This document shows, piece by piece, positions 34,031 to 43,384 of a stretch of DNA of 64,000 nt. The DNA lies in contig DAOUBW010000019.1 in NCBI GenBank assembly GCA_034432555.1, positions 103,211 to 167,210 on the forward strand, in the 5' to 3' direction. The position numbers and the translations under genes were made by a program. Below the pieces are notes generated by a model. It was not told the origin of the DNA, did no database searches, and saw nothing but the letters and a program-made list of their open reading frames with translations. The DNA comes from CP2-2F sp034432555. Lineage in GTDB: Bacteria; Chloroflexota; Anaerolineae; Aggregatilineales; UBA2796. The number at the start of each line of letters is the position of its first letter. Position 1 is the stretch's first letter.

Positions 34031-35001
34031 GCGAAACGCCTGATTTGATGCCGCATACACCCGAAGACGATCCCGATCTGGCGGCGCGCCACACACACGC
34101 CTACGATTACGCACAGCCGATAGCTTTCGTGCCGTATCGTGTTGTCTCGTTGGTGCCAAGCCTGACCGAGTCGCTCTTTGAGTTGAACTTGGGGCAGCGG
34201 CTGGTCGGTGTGACGGATTACTGCATCCACCCAGAGTCGGCGAAGGCACTGCCCAAAGTTGGTGGCACCAAAAATCCCGATCTGGAGAAGATCAAGGCGC
34301 TTGATCCTGATCTGGTTATGCTCAACAGTGAAGAAAACCGCCGTGAGGACGCCGAAGCATTGCAGGCAGCAGGCATCCCAATTTGGGTGACGCAGCCCAA
34401 TACGGTGCGCGACGCGATCGAGCTGTTGTGGCAGATTATGGAAATTTTTGAGGAAGCCTCAATGGTGCATCGCGTGCGCCTGATCGAAGTCACCTATGAG
34501 ATGATGCGCCGCTACGCCGAAGATACGCCGCCGGTGCGCGCTTTCGTGCCGATTTGGCGCGATCCGTGGATGACCTTCAACGCGGAAACATTCGCCCATG
34601 ATCTATTGTTCACCTGTGGCGCGCTGAACGTCTTTGGTGAGCGCGAACGACGCTTCCCATTGGCTGCCGACTTAGGCGAGGCTGAGCCGCTGCCTGCCGA
34701 CGATCCGCGCTTGGTAGGGCGCGACATGCGCTATCCGCGCCTCGCGCTGACAGAAGTTGAAGCGGCGCAGCCTGAGATCATCTTACTGCCAACCGAACCT
34801 TACGCCTTCACGGAGTCGGATGCCCTGTCCTTCGATCATCTGGATGTGCCAGCCGTGCGGAATGGACATATCTACCTTGTGGAAGGCAGTTGGATCACGT
34901 GGCATGGCACGCGCATGGCACGCGCCTTCCGCAACCTGCCGCCTGCCATCGCCGCCGCACGTGGTAACGACACGCCGCCTTTAGTTCTGCCGCAGGGCTA
35001 A
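34027..35001 (+). CDS. helical-backbone metal receptor (BtuF/TroA-like), cytoplasmic
   Basis: A 324-residue protein matching the BtuF-like substrate-binding fold: RVVSLVPSLTESLFEL, VGVTDYCIHP, VGGTKNPDLEKI and LDPDLVMLN, then a long helix and second lobe (RNGHIYLVEGSWITWHG). Such proteins normally carry cobalamin or siderophores to an ABC transporter, but there is no signal peptide or lipobox and no transporter gene beside it. A cytoplasmic cobalamin- or metal-binding role is inferred. It starts in an ATGA overlap and its 3' end overlaps ligA tail to tail by 21 bases. Confidence 0.72.
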   Translation: MSETPDLMPHTPEDDPDLAARHTHAYDYAQPIAFVPYRVVSLVPSLTESLFELNLGQRLVGVTDYCIHPESAKALPKVGGTKNPDLEKIKALDPDLVMLNSEENRREDAEALQAAGIPIWVTQPNTVRDAIELLWQIMEIFEEASMVHRVRLIEVTYEMMRRYAEDTPPVRAFVPIWRDPWMTFNAETFAHDLLFTCGALNVFGERERRFPLAADLGEAEPLPADDPRLVGRDMRYPRLALTEVEAAQPEIILLPTEPYAFTESDALSFDHLDVPAVRNGHIYLVEGSWITWHGTRMARAFRNLPPAIAAARGNDTPPLVLPQG

Positions 35002-37068
35002 GCGTTCCGCGATCAGTGCTTGTAAGCCTGCCTCGTCCAGCACCGTGATGCCCAGACTTTGTGCTTTCTCCAATTTACTACCGGCTGCTTCGCCTGCCAC
35101 TACGTAATTGGTCTTCTTGCTCACGCTGCTGCCGACCTTGCCGCCGTGCGATTCGATTAGGGCGGCTGCCTCATCACGGGTGAGGCTTGGCAGTGTGCCA
35201 GTCAGCACGAAGGTGAGTCCGCGCAGCACTTCAGAGCGCGGCGCAGCATTCTCCGCAGGCAGCATTTGCACACCGTTGGCGCGTAGCTTTTCCAGCAAAG
35301 CACGGTTGCGCGGCTCGGCAAACCAAGCGACCACAGTCTGCGCCAGCGACTCGCCAATGCCGTGAATGGCGTCTAACTGTTCGATAGTAGCGCTCTGAAG
35401 TGCCTCCAGGCTTGGGAAATGCTTCAGCAAAAGACGCACGACCGTCAGACCGACGCCGGGAATGCCCAACGCGGCAATCACGCGCTCCAAAGGGCGCACT
35501 TTGGCTGCCTCGATGCTTGCCAGCAAGTTCTTGATCTTCTGTGCGCCATAGCCTTCCAAAGGCTCTAGCTGTTCGGCGGTCAGCGCGAACAAATCTGCCT
35601 CATCGCCGATCAGCCCTGCCTCGATCAGTTGGCGCACACCGCGCACTGCCAGCCCTTCAATATCCATCTGCCCGCGCCCAACGAAATACTCCAATTGGCG
35701 CGCACGCCGTTCCGAGCAATCAGGATTGCTGCAATAGTAGGCAATCTCGCCCTCGGCGCGCACCACAGGCGAAGTGCAAAACGGGCAGCGCTCAGGCGGC
35801 GTGATTATCTGCTCTGTGCCGTCGCGCCGTTCGGGAAGCGCGCCGATCACGAATGGGATCACCTCACCAGCGCGCTTGATGCGTACCCAATCACCAACGC
35901 GCACATCTTTACGCGCCACATCCTCAAAGTTGTTGAGGGTTGCTTGCCGAATGGTCGCACCGCTGACGAAGACAGGCGCCAGCTCCGCGCTTGGCACAAT
36001 CATCCCTGTGCGCCCGACATTAAAGGTGACGTTGATCAGGCGTGTGGTCACTTCTTCTGGCGGGAACTTGTAGGCAATGGCGCCGCGTGGATTCTTGCCA
36101 ACCACACCTAACGCGTTGTAGATTGCCGCGTCGTCTACCTTGATGACCATGCCGTCAATCTCAAAGGGCAAGTCGTGCCGATGTGCCTCAAACGCCTGTA
36201 CATGGGCGATCACCTGCGCCAAATCCTCAAAGCGCTGCACGGCGTCGCTCGTCAGGAAACCGAGCGCACGCAGATAGAGCAACACCGCGTACTGATCGCG
36301 TGGCAGGCGTTCGCCAAGCTCATCCGAGGCGTCCACAATGCCGAAAGCGTAGCAAGTTAGCGGACGAGAGGCGGCAATTTTGGGATCAAGCTGCTTGAGC
36401 GCGCCAGAGGCAGTGTTGCGTGCATTGATGAAGCGTGCCATGCCTTCGGGCTGCTCTGCTTGCATCCGCGCTTGGAACGCTTTGAAGTCATCCTTGTGGA
36501 TGACCACCTCGCCGCGCACCACCAACCGCCTCGGCACACGCCGCGCATTGTCACCAACAGGGATGCGCTGCGGCACGCTGCGGATCGTCCGCACGCTGCC
36601 TGTCACATCGTCGCCAATGTAGCCATCGCCGCGTGTGGCAGCCAACGTCAGCACGCCATCCGTATAGGTCAGGATAACCGAGAGTCCGTCAAATTTTGGC
36701 TCAACGGTGTAGGCAAGTGCGGCGGTCGTATCCAAGACTTTATCAATACGGGCGCGCCATGCCTGAATTTCTTCGGCGGTATAGGCTTTGGCAAGGCTCA
36801 AGGTTGGCGCGGGATGGGTCACTTTGGGCAGGCGCTCATCAAGATCGCTGCCAACGCGCTGCGTCGGTGAATCAGGTGTGATCAGATCAGGGTAGCGCTT
36901 CTCAATGGCGTCTAGCTCATCAAAAAGGCTGTCATACTCAGCATCGGTGATGCTTGGTGTGCCAAGCACAAAATAGCGGTGGTTGTGTTCGTGCAGCAGG
37001 CGGCGAAGCTCGGCGGCGCGTTGGGCGGCAACGTCGCGTTCAGGAAGGGTGGTGGATGTCTCGGTCAT
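34981..37068 (-). CDS. ligA: NAD-dependent DNA ligase
   Basis: A 695-residue ligase, the usual LigA length. It has an N-terminal Ia domain (YDSLFDEL), the adenylation Lys K125 in EPKFDGLS, the OB fold, a four-Cys zinc finger (CPFC ... YYCSNPDC), helix-hairpin-helix repeats (IPGVGLTVVRLL, IHGIGESLAQ) and a C-terminal BRCT domain (LRGLTFVLTGTLPSLTRDEA). It seals nicks in DNA during replication and repair using NAD. The single-copy essential gene is transcribed against its neighbours. Confidence 0.96.
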   Translation of the reverse strand: MTETSTTLPERDVAAQRAAELRRLLHEHNHRYFVLGTPSITDAEYDSLFDELDAIEKRYPDLITPDSPTQRVGSDLDERLPKVTHPAPTLSLAKAYTAEEIQAWRARIDKVLDTTAALAYTVEPKFDGLSVILTYTDGVLTLAATRGDGYIGDDVTGSVRTIRSVPQRIPVGDNARRVPRRLVVRGEVVIHKDDFKAFQARMQAEQPEGMARFINARNTASGALKQLDPKIAASRPLTCYAFGIVDASDELGERLPRDQYAVLLYLRALGFLTSDAVQRFEDLAQVIAHVQAFEAHRHDLPFEIDGMVIKVDDAAIYNALGVVGKNPRGAIAYKFPPEEVTTRLINVTFNVGRTGMIVPSAELAPVFVSGATIRQATLNNFEDVARKDVRVGDWVRIKRAGEVIPFVIGALPERRDGTEQIITPPERCPFCTSPVVRAEGEIAYYCSNPDCSERRARQLEYFVGRGQMDIEGLAVRGVRQLIEAGLIGDEADLFALTAEQLEPLEGYGAQKIKNLLASIEAAKVRPLERVIAALGIPGVGLTVVRLLLKHFPSLEALQSATIEQLDAIHGIGESLAQTVVAWFAEPRNRALLEKLRANGVQMLPAENAAPRSEVLRGLTFVLTGTLPSLTRDEAAALIESHGGKVGSSVSKKTNYVVAGEAAGSKLEKAQSLGITVLDEAGLQALIAERLALRQN

Positions 37069-37205
37069 GGCACTCTCTCAGGGCGCACAGATCGTTCTCA
37101 CACAGAGTATAGCACAGATTTTCTAGGGCGGCGCGCTCAAGTGCTGGCAAAAGTGCGGTATACTCGCGGCGATTGCACATACACCGCAGATAGTTGTGAG
37201 TAACC

Positions 37206-39122
37206 ATGCCACTTTTCGTGATCTTCGTCTTTGGTTCAATCATGTTGGGTGCCGGCGCGATGTTAGCGCCTGCGCTGCCCACACACAGCCCACGCATTGG
37301 CTTGGCTGCCGCCCTAACGCTCGCCTTCGTCACGGCGGGCGGCATTTTCTACGCCACGTTATTTGGCTGGAACACCCTTGTGATTGATTATATGTGGTTT
37401 GCCGCGCTGGTCGGCATTTTCCTGACAGGCACACTTTCGGCGGGCATGTTCCGCGCTGAAGCAGAGGGCGGCACCCGCCAATTTGAAGGATGGGCAGGTC
37501 CGCGTGAGCTGGCGTTTTTTGCGATGGTTGCCGTGATTTTCATTGCGCCGATCCTCGCCCTGCCCGTGCCGCTGGATACTGACGCGCAAGGCTTTGGCTA
37601 CCTTGCCCTGACTCTGCGCGAAAGCGGCAGTTTCACCACACTGGCACCCTTTCATCCAGAGGTCAATTGGCTCTATTCGCCGGGCTTCCCCGTCCTGATT
37701 GCCTACCTCAGCGAGCGCCTGAACGCCGGCATTCACACCATTCAGTTTGCGGTTGGTGCGGTGCTGTGCCTGATCTTCATCTGGACAGCCTATGACTTTG
37801 GGAACGAACTTGACCCAGAATCTGAGAAAGGCTCGCGGCGCTATGGCGTAGCGATGGCGTTCAGCGCACTGATTGGGCTTGGGCTGTTCCTCGCCTATAT
37901 GGACTCGCACTTTACTGCGCTGCTTGGCTTGGTCTTCGCGCTCGCCTTCCTCACCTTTGCCATGCGCTTTGCGAAGGAAGGGCGCCGTGCAGATTTCATT
38001 GGCGCGGCACTGTGTTTGGGCAGTGTGCCGCTGGCACAGCCTGATATGACGATCATTCTAGGTTTGGGCTACGCGCCATTCGTGCTACTGGTCTGGCGGG
38101 ATGGCTGGCGCGATTGGCGAGCGTTCCTGCCACGTTGGTTGGGCTTGGTGGTTGGCATTCCTTTGGTGGCAGTGCTGGGCATTTCGCCGTGGCTATCCCA
38201 GATTGCGCCGCTGCTGGGCAGCGAGATTCGCTCACCGTTCGAGATCAGCCTCAGCCACTTGCTCGTGATCGTGGTTTATCACGGTGGTGTGGTCGTTCTG
38301 CTCGCGCTTATCGGCATTGTGATAGGCGTGCGGCGGCGCACAGTGATTGACCTAACGATGATCGCATGGCTGCTCTTGGTGATTGACTTTTCCAGCACGG
38401 GCATTCTGAAGGCGCTCTTTCCAACACTGCTGGCGCCGATCATCAAGTATGAGTATCCTTTCAGCGTGGCGTGGCACGGACCAATCATTCCCTATATGTA
38501 TTTGGGCGGCATTGGGCTGATTTGGTTGACCTCACGACAGCGCGAACGCTTTGAGCGTTGGCTGCGGCGGTTTAGTTTGCCACTGATGGGCGCGGTGGTT
38601 GGTGCAGCGCTCTTTGCCGTGATGTTTGCTGAGCCGCTGCTTGCCCTGAGCAAACAGACGCCAATTGCCTTCTTTGGTGCGTTTTCCAGCCATGCTGATG
38701 TCGAAGCGATGCGCTGGCTGAACCAAAACACGCGCCGCGACGTGCTGATCTTGAACCATCCCGGCTTGCACGAGGCAGACTGGGTGCCAATCATCGCGCA
38801 GCGCAACACCGTTTTCTTTCGCGGGCAGCCTTTCTTCACCAACATAGAGCGCGTGGAGGCGATGTGGAAAAATTTTCGCGCCTTCTGGCTGAATCCACGC
38901 GATCCTGCTCACCGTGAGCTATTCAGGCGCTACGGCGTGGAATACGTGATCGTTCCGCAGCTTTTCAACAGACCGCAGTCCTTGCAAAGCATGTTTCGTT
39001 GGCGTCCGCCGCTGCCCGAATACACAGTCTACGACGTGCTTGCCGTGGACGACTTGCCCTACCTTGAACAGGTCTTTGATCAAGACGGCGCACGGGTCTA
39101 CCGCGTGAGGCTTGATCAATGA
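37206..39122 (+). CDS. polytopic membrane protein, GT-C glycosyltransferase-like
   Basis: A 638-residue protein with about twelve hydrophobic segments over the first ~480 residues and a soluble C-terminal domain (about 490-638). The first large loop has an acidic motif (PLDTDAQGFGYLAL), the position of the catalytic Asp in GT-C transferases. The C-terminal part (EAMRWLNQNTRRDVLIL, YGVEYVIVPQ) is typical of membrane glycosyltransferase-like proteins. It probably transfers sugars from a lipid carrier outside the membrane. Its stop overlaps the GT4 gene start (ATGA). Specificity unknown; the family call is by pattern only. Confidence 0.65.
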   Translation: MPLFVIFVFGSIMLGAGAMLAPALPTHSPRIGLAAALTLAFVTAGGIFYATLFGWNTLVIDYMWFAALVGIFLTGTLSAGMFRAEAEGGTRQFEGWAGPRELAFFAMVAVIFIAPILALPVPLDTDAQGFGYLALTLRESGSFTTLAPFHPEVNWLYSPGFPVLIAYLSERLNAGIHTIQFAVGAVLCLIFIWTAYDFGNELDPESEKGSRRYGVAMAFSALIGLGLFLAYMDSHFTALLGLVFALAFLTFAMRFAKEGRRADFIGAALCLGSVPLAQPDMTIILGLGYAPFVLLVWRDGWRDWRAFLPRWLGLVVGIPLVAVLGISPWLSQIAPLLGSEIRSPFEISLSHLLVIVVYHGGVVVLLALIGIVIGVRRRTVIDLTMIAWLLLVIDFSSTGILKALFPTLLAPIIKYEYPFSVAWHGPIIPYMYLGGIGLIWLTSRQRERFERWLRRFSLPLMGAVVGAALFAVMFAEPLLALSKQTPIAFFGAFSSHADVEAMRWLNQNTRRDVLILNHPGLHEADWVPIIAQRNTVFFRGQPFFTNIERVEAMWKNFRAFWLNPRDPAHRELFRRYGVEYVIVPQLFNRPQSLQSMFRWRPPLPEYTVYDVLAVDDLPYLEQVFDQDGARVYRVRLDQ

Positions 39123-40324
39123 ATGTGCTGCATATCACGCCGTACTATGCGCCTGCATGGGCGTTGGGAGGCGTAGTACGCGCTGTGAGCGACCTAGCGG
39201 CGGCACAGGCAGCGCGTGGTGATCAGGTGCAAGTGTTGACAACGGATATTGCCGACTTAAACGGCGGGCGGATTACCGCCTTGGAAGAAGTGCGCGACGG
39301 CGTCCATATTCAGCGGGCGCGGAACGTTTTCCCACTGCTGCGCGGGCGCTTTAACCTCTCTACACCGCGGCGTTTTGGTGTGATGCTGCGTGCTGCACTG
39401 CCACAGGTAGACCTGATTCACCTGCACGAGTTCCGCACGCTAGAGGCATTGCTCACGCTGCGCGCTAAGCCTACGGTTCCAATCATCCTCTCACCACACG
39501 GCACGCTCAGTCAGGCAACAGGGCGCAGCACGATCAAGCAGCTGTGGGATCGCCTGTTCGGGCGTTATACAGCGGCGCGCATCACCGGCGTGGCAGCCCT
39601 GACCGAGACCGAACGCACAGAGGTTGAGGCGGCGTGGCAAACCTTCGGCTTAGCGCCGCCGCCCCTCCGCGTCATCCCGAATGGAGTCGGTGCAGATATA
39701 TGGGCAGGCTTAGCAAGTCCGCAGCTTGGCGCGGATGTTGCCGCCTTGCGAAGGCGGTTCGGGATTGGTGATGTGCCGATTGTGCTGTTTTTAGGGCGTC
39801 TGCACGAACGCAAGGGCATCCACTACTTAATTCCTGCTTTGGGGCAAGCGCTTCAAGCAGGCTGCACGGTGCACTTGCTCATTGTCGGCGCGGATGATGG
39901 TATGTTAGGCGCGATGCAGCATTTAGTAGAACAAGCTAAGCTCTCGGCGCAGGTTACCTTTGCGGGCTTGTTGGAAGGGCGTGAGCGCATTGCAGCGTTG
40001 GCAGCAGCAGAGATTTTCGCTCTGCCAGCTGTGGGCGAGGGACTCTCGCTGGCAGCGCTAGAGGCGGCAGCCAGCGGTTGCGCGTTGATCCTGACCGAAG
40101 GCTGCAACTTGCCCGAAGCAGCGGCGCATGGCGCGGGCATAATCGTGGCGCGCCAAACAGACGCACTCGCGGCGGCACTGCGGCACTTGTTAGAATCGCC
40201 AACTGTGCGCCGCCAAATGGGTGCGGCGGCGCACAGTTGGGCAAAATACGCCTTTCAATGGCAGGCAATCGCGGAAGGCATGGCGCGCTTCTACACGGAA
40301 TGCGCTATACTTAAACGCCAATAG
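39119..40324 (+). CDS. glycosyltransferase family 4
   Basis: A 401-residue GT-B glycosyltransferase. The N-terminal domain begins LHITPYYAPAWALGGV with the glycine-rich acceptor loop, and IPNGVGADIW marks the domain junction. The C-terminal domain has LFLGRLHERKGIHYL and the E-x7-E motif in GEGLSLAALEA that holds the nucleotide sugar. It adds a sugar from an activated donor to a growing glycan at the cytoplasmic face. It is translationally coupled to the preceding membrane protein. Confidence 0.88.
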   Translation: MNVLHITPYYAPAWALGGVVRAVSDLAAAQAARGDQVQVLTTDIADLNGGRITALEEVRDGVHIQRARNVFPLLRGRFNLSTPRRFGVMLRAALPQVDLIHLHEFRTLEALLTLRAKPTVPIILSPHGTLSQATGRSTIKQLWDRLFGRYTAARITGVAALTETERTEVEAAWQTFGLAPPPLRVIPNGVGADIWAGLASPQLGADVAALRRRFGIGDVPIVLFLGRLHERKGIHYLIPALGQALQAGCTVHLLIVGADDGMLGAMQHLVEQAKLSAQVTFAGLLEGRERIAALAAAEIFALPAVGEGLSLAALEAAASGCALILTEGCNLPEAAAHGAGIIVARQTDALAAALRHLLESPTVRRQMGAAAHSWAKYAFQWQAIAEGMARFYTECAILKRQ

Positions 40325-40346
40325 AAACCTTACGGAGTAAATTATT

Positions 40347-41426
40347 GTGAATGCCTCTCTTTCGACTGCGTCACCGAACGCTTCCGCACCAACGCTACGC
40401 AACCGCCTAGCACGTTTCTTCAAAAGCTATCTTGTCCGTTCGCTGCTGCAAGCTTTTTTCACGGTTTGGCTGGTGCTAACCGTGACCTTTGTGCTGATCC
40501 GCCTGATGCCGGGCAACCCGATAGAAGTATTTGTAGATCGGCTGGTTTCAGATCAGGGCATTACCCGTGAAGAGGCACTAGCACAGGCAGCCGCCATGTT
40601 CTCGGTAGACTTCAACGCGCCGATTCATGAGCAGTATTTGCAGTATTTAGGTAATCTGGTGCGTGGTGATCTGGGCGTTTCGATCAGCTCGACCAACACG
40701 CCGGTCATTGACATCATCGCCCGTTTCTTGCCGTGGACGCTCTTTAGTGTTGGGCTGGGCTTGCTGATTAGCTTCATTTTAGGCTTGTTGATCGGCATGA
40801 TGATGGCATATTGGCGCAATAGCATCTTCGATGTTACCGTCTCGACGATTGCCTCATTTCTGAGCAGCATTCCGAACTATTTGCTGCCGATCATCCTGAT
40901 CTACCTGATCGGCGTGCAGTGGAAGCTGCTGCCAGTGGCACGTATGCGTGGCACCTATGATCCCAAGCTGACGCCGGGCTTCTCGCTCGAATTCATCGCC
41001 AGTGTGCTGCTATATGCAATGCTGCCCGTCCTCACTTATGTGCTGAGCCAAGTTGGGCATTGGGCGCTGAGCATGAAGAACAGCACACTCAGCGTAATGG
41101 GTGAAGAATATGTGAACGCCGCACATGCACGTGGGCTGCCACAACGCCGTATCTTGGTGGCATACGTTGGGCGGAATGCCTCACTGCCGCTTTTTACGCA
41201 GTTGGCGCTCAGCGTGGGTGCGGTGGTGGGCGGTGCGATTATCATTGAGTTGTTCTTCCTCTATCAGGGCATTGGTGTGCGCCTGTTTGAGGCAATCGGC
41301 GCACGCGATTATCCGTTAATGCAGGGCATTTTCTTGATGATCACGCTCTCAACCGTGTTGGCAAATTTGCTGGCAGACCTGCTCTATTCACAGCTTGATC
41401 CGCGTGTGCGGCTTGGCACAGGTTAA
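40347..41426 (+). CDS. peptide-type ABC transporter permease (DppB/OppB-like)
   Basis: A 359-residue permease with six membrane segments. It shows the DppB signature VTFVLIRLMPGNP after the first segment and the EAA-type cytoplasmic loop (EEYVNAAHARGLPQRRIL). GTG 40347 is the start, with GGAG 9 bases upstream. It begins a four-gene transporter operon (two permeases, two ATPases). No substrate-binding protein is encoded beside it, so the ligand, peptide or other, is unknown. Confidence 0.88.
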   Translation: MNASLSTASPNASAPTLRNRLARFFKSYLVRSLLQAFFTVWLVLTVTFVLIRLMPGNPIEVFVDRLVSDQGITREEALAQAAAMFSVDFNAPIHEQYLQYLGNLVRGDLGVSISSTNTPVIDIIARFLPWTLFSVGLGLLISFILGLLIGMMMAYWRNSIFDVTVSTIASFLSSIPNYLLPIILIYLIGVQWKLLPVARMRGTYDPKLTPGFSLEFIASVLLYAMLPVLTYVLSQVGHWALSMKNSTLSVMGEEYVNAAHARGLPQRRILVAYVGRNASLPLFTQLALSVGAVVGGAIIIELFFLYQGIGVRLFEAIGARDYPLMQGIFLMITLSTVLANLLADLLYSQLDPRVRLGTG

Positions 41427-41443
41427 ATAAGTGAGATGCAACC

Positions 41444-42340
41444 ATGACAACAGCTACACCCAGCCTTCCTCAAGCGCACCGCCTTGCACTGCCACGTCTA
41501 GGCGGCATTTGGAGCGCCATTCGGCGGCATCCCAGCGGTGCTATTGGTCTGTTTGGCGTCACCTTCTTTTTATTGATGGCATTCGTCGGACCGATCTTCA
41601 TCCCGGAGCCAAAGGTCAATGTCCAAGCGCGCAGCCAGCCACCCTCTGCTGAGTATCTCCTTGGCACGGATAATCAAGGCAAGGATATTGCCACACAAAT
41701 TGTGCATGGCGCCCGCCCTGTGATCACCGTGGCGCTGCTGACAGGCATTCTGACGACCCTTGTTGCAATCACACTCGGTGCGTTGGCAGCTTTCTTAGGT
41801 GGACTCTTTGATCGCGTGGTGAACAGCGCGGCGAACTTTGTGCTAACCATTCCCTACCTTGTGGCAATGACAGTGCTTGCCAGTTTCATACGGCTGAACA
41901 GCCCGATCACCCAAGCGCTGATCCTCACGTTATGGTCGTGGCCCGTGCTGATGCGTACCGTGCGCGCTCAGGTGCTGAGCCTGCGTGAGCGCGAATATGT
42001 GGAAGCGGCGGTTGCGCTGAACCTTGGCACACCGCACATCATCTTCCGTGAGATTCTGCCGAACATGGCAAGCTACATCGCCATCAGCATGATCTTGGCG
42101 ATGACCAGCGCCATCTACGCGCAAATTGCCCTGATCACGCTCGGCTTGGTGCCGCTTTCTGACCTGAACTGGGGCAAGATGATCTTCAGTGCGCGCACGA
42201 CCGGCGCCATCTACATTGCCGATACGATCTGGTTCATCCTTGCGCCTGTCTTGGCAATTGCGCTTTTTCAGTGGTCACTGGTCACCTTGGCACGTTCCAT
42301 CGAAGATGTCTTTAATCCGCGTCTGCGCTCAGGAGCATAA
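41444..42340 (+). CDS. peptide-type ABC transporter permease (DppC/OppC-like)
   Basis: A 298-residue second permease, six membrane segments, with the DppC-type N terminus (IRRHPSGAIGLFGV), the early periplasmic segment EYLLGTDNQGKDI and the coupling loop EREYVEAAVALNLGTPHIIFREILPN. Seventeen bases separate it from the first permease gene. Together they form the membrane pore of the transporter. Confidence 0.88.
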   Translation: MTTATPSLPQAHRLALPRLGGIWSAIRRHPSGAIGLFGVTFFLLMAFVGPIFIPEPKVNVQARSQPPSAEYLLGTDNQGKDIATQIVHGARPVITVALLTGILTTLVAITLGALAAFLGGLFDRVVNSAANFVLTIPYLVAMTVLASFIRLNSPITQALILTLWSWPVLMRTVRAQVLSLREREYVEAAVALNLGTPHIIFREILPNMASYIAISMILAMTSAIYAQIALITLGLVPLSDLNWGKMIFSARTTGAIYIADTIWFILAPVLAIALFQWSLVTLARSIEDVFNPRLRSGA

Positions 42341-42346
42341 CACCGC

Positions 42347-43384
42347 ATGACTCATCAACCTGTGTTGAGCATCCAAAACCTTTATGTTGAATACACGGCG
42401 CGGCGCGGCAAGGTAAAAGCTGTGCGTGACGTGAGCTTTGATGTCTTTCCTGGCGAGACGGTCGCCGTGATTGGCGAGAGCGGCTGCGGCAAAACGACGC
42501 TTGCCCTTGCCCTTGTGCGCTTGTTGGCGCGTTCCGCCAAGATCACAGGCGGCAAAGTTATGTTTCAAGGCGGCAAATACAGCGCACCGATTGACGTACT
42601 GCGCCTGAATCGGCGGCAGTTACGCGCCTTCCGCTGGCGCAACTGCGCGATGGTCTTTCAGAGTGCGCTCAACGCGCTGAACCCTGTTTTGAAGGTCAGC
42701 GCCCAAGTGCAGGATACTGCACGCGCACACGGCGAACATGACGCCAAGCAGATCGAAGAGCGTGCGCTGTGGCTTTTCCAGCAGGTGCGCCTTGATCCGC
42801 GCCGTGTCTATGACGCCTATCCGCACGAGTTAAGCGGCGGGATGCGCCAGCGGGTGCTGTTGGCGCTTGGCTTGCTGCTCGATCCGCAAGTGGTCATCCT
42901 TGATGAGCCAACCACTGCCCTAGACGTGCTGACGCAGCGCACCATCATTGAGGTTTTGAAACGCCTGCGTGAGGAGATGGGCTTTGCGCTGATCTTCATC
43001 TCGCACGATCTTTCGATGGCGGCGGAATTGGCGCACCGCATCGTGACGATGTATGCCGGTAACATTGTGGAGATTGGGCAGGTGAACGAAGTCTTCTACC
43101 AGCCCAAGCATCCCTATACACTAGGCTTGATGCGTGCCGTGCCAAACCTGAGTGGACAGCGCACCGACCTCATCTCGATTCACGGCTCGCCGCCCGACCT
43201 GATCGATCCGCCGCGTGGCTGCGCTTTTGCGCCGCGCTGTGCTTATGTTCAGTCAATCTGCTACGATCAAGCACCGCCGCTTGAGATGCGCGCTACCGAC
43301 CACGCCAGCGCCTGCCATTTTTGGGATCAATTGCCCATCCTACGCGAAATGCCCGCCTTACAACCGAAAGCGATTGACTCATGA
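42347..43384 (+). CDS. peptide-type ABC transporter ATPase (DppD/OppD-like)
   Basis: A 345-residue ATPase. Walker A is GESGCGKTT, the signature ELSGGMRQRV, Walker B VVILDEPTTALD, and the H loop IFISHD. A C-terminal oligopeptide-transporter domain includes the cysteine cluster GCAFAPRCAY...C...C, which in some relatives binds an iron-sulfur cluster. It pairs with the next ATPase, whose start overlaps its stop (ATGA). Confidence 0.9.
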   Translation: MTHQPVLSIQNLYVEYTARRGKVKAVRDVSFDVFPGETVAVIGESGCGKTTLALALVRLLARSAKITGGKVMFQGGKYSAPIDVLRLNRRQLRAFRWRNCAMVFQSALNALNPVLKVSAQVQDTARAHGEHDAKQIEERALWLFQQVRLDPRRVYDAYPHELSGGMRQRVLLALGLLLDPQVVILDEPTTALDVLTQRTIIEVLKRLREEMGFALIFISHDLSMAAELAHRIVTMYAGNIVEIGQVNEVFYQPKHPYTLGLMRAVPNLSGQRTDLISIHGSPPDLIDPPRGCAFAPRCAYVQSICYDQAPPLEMRATDHASACHFWDQLPILREMPALQPKAIDS

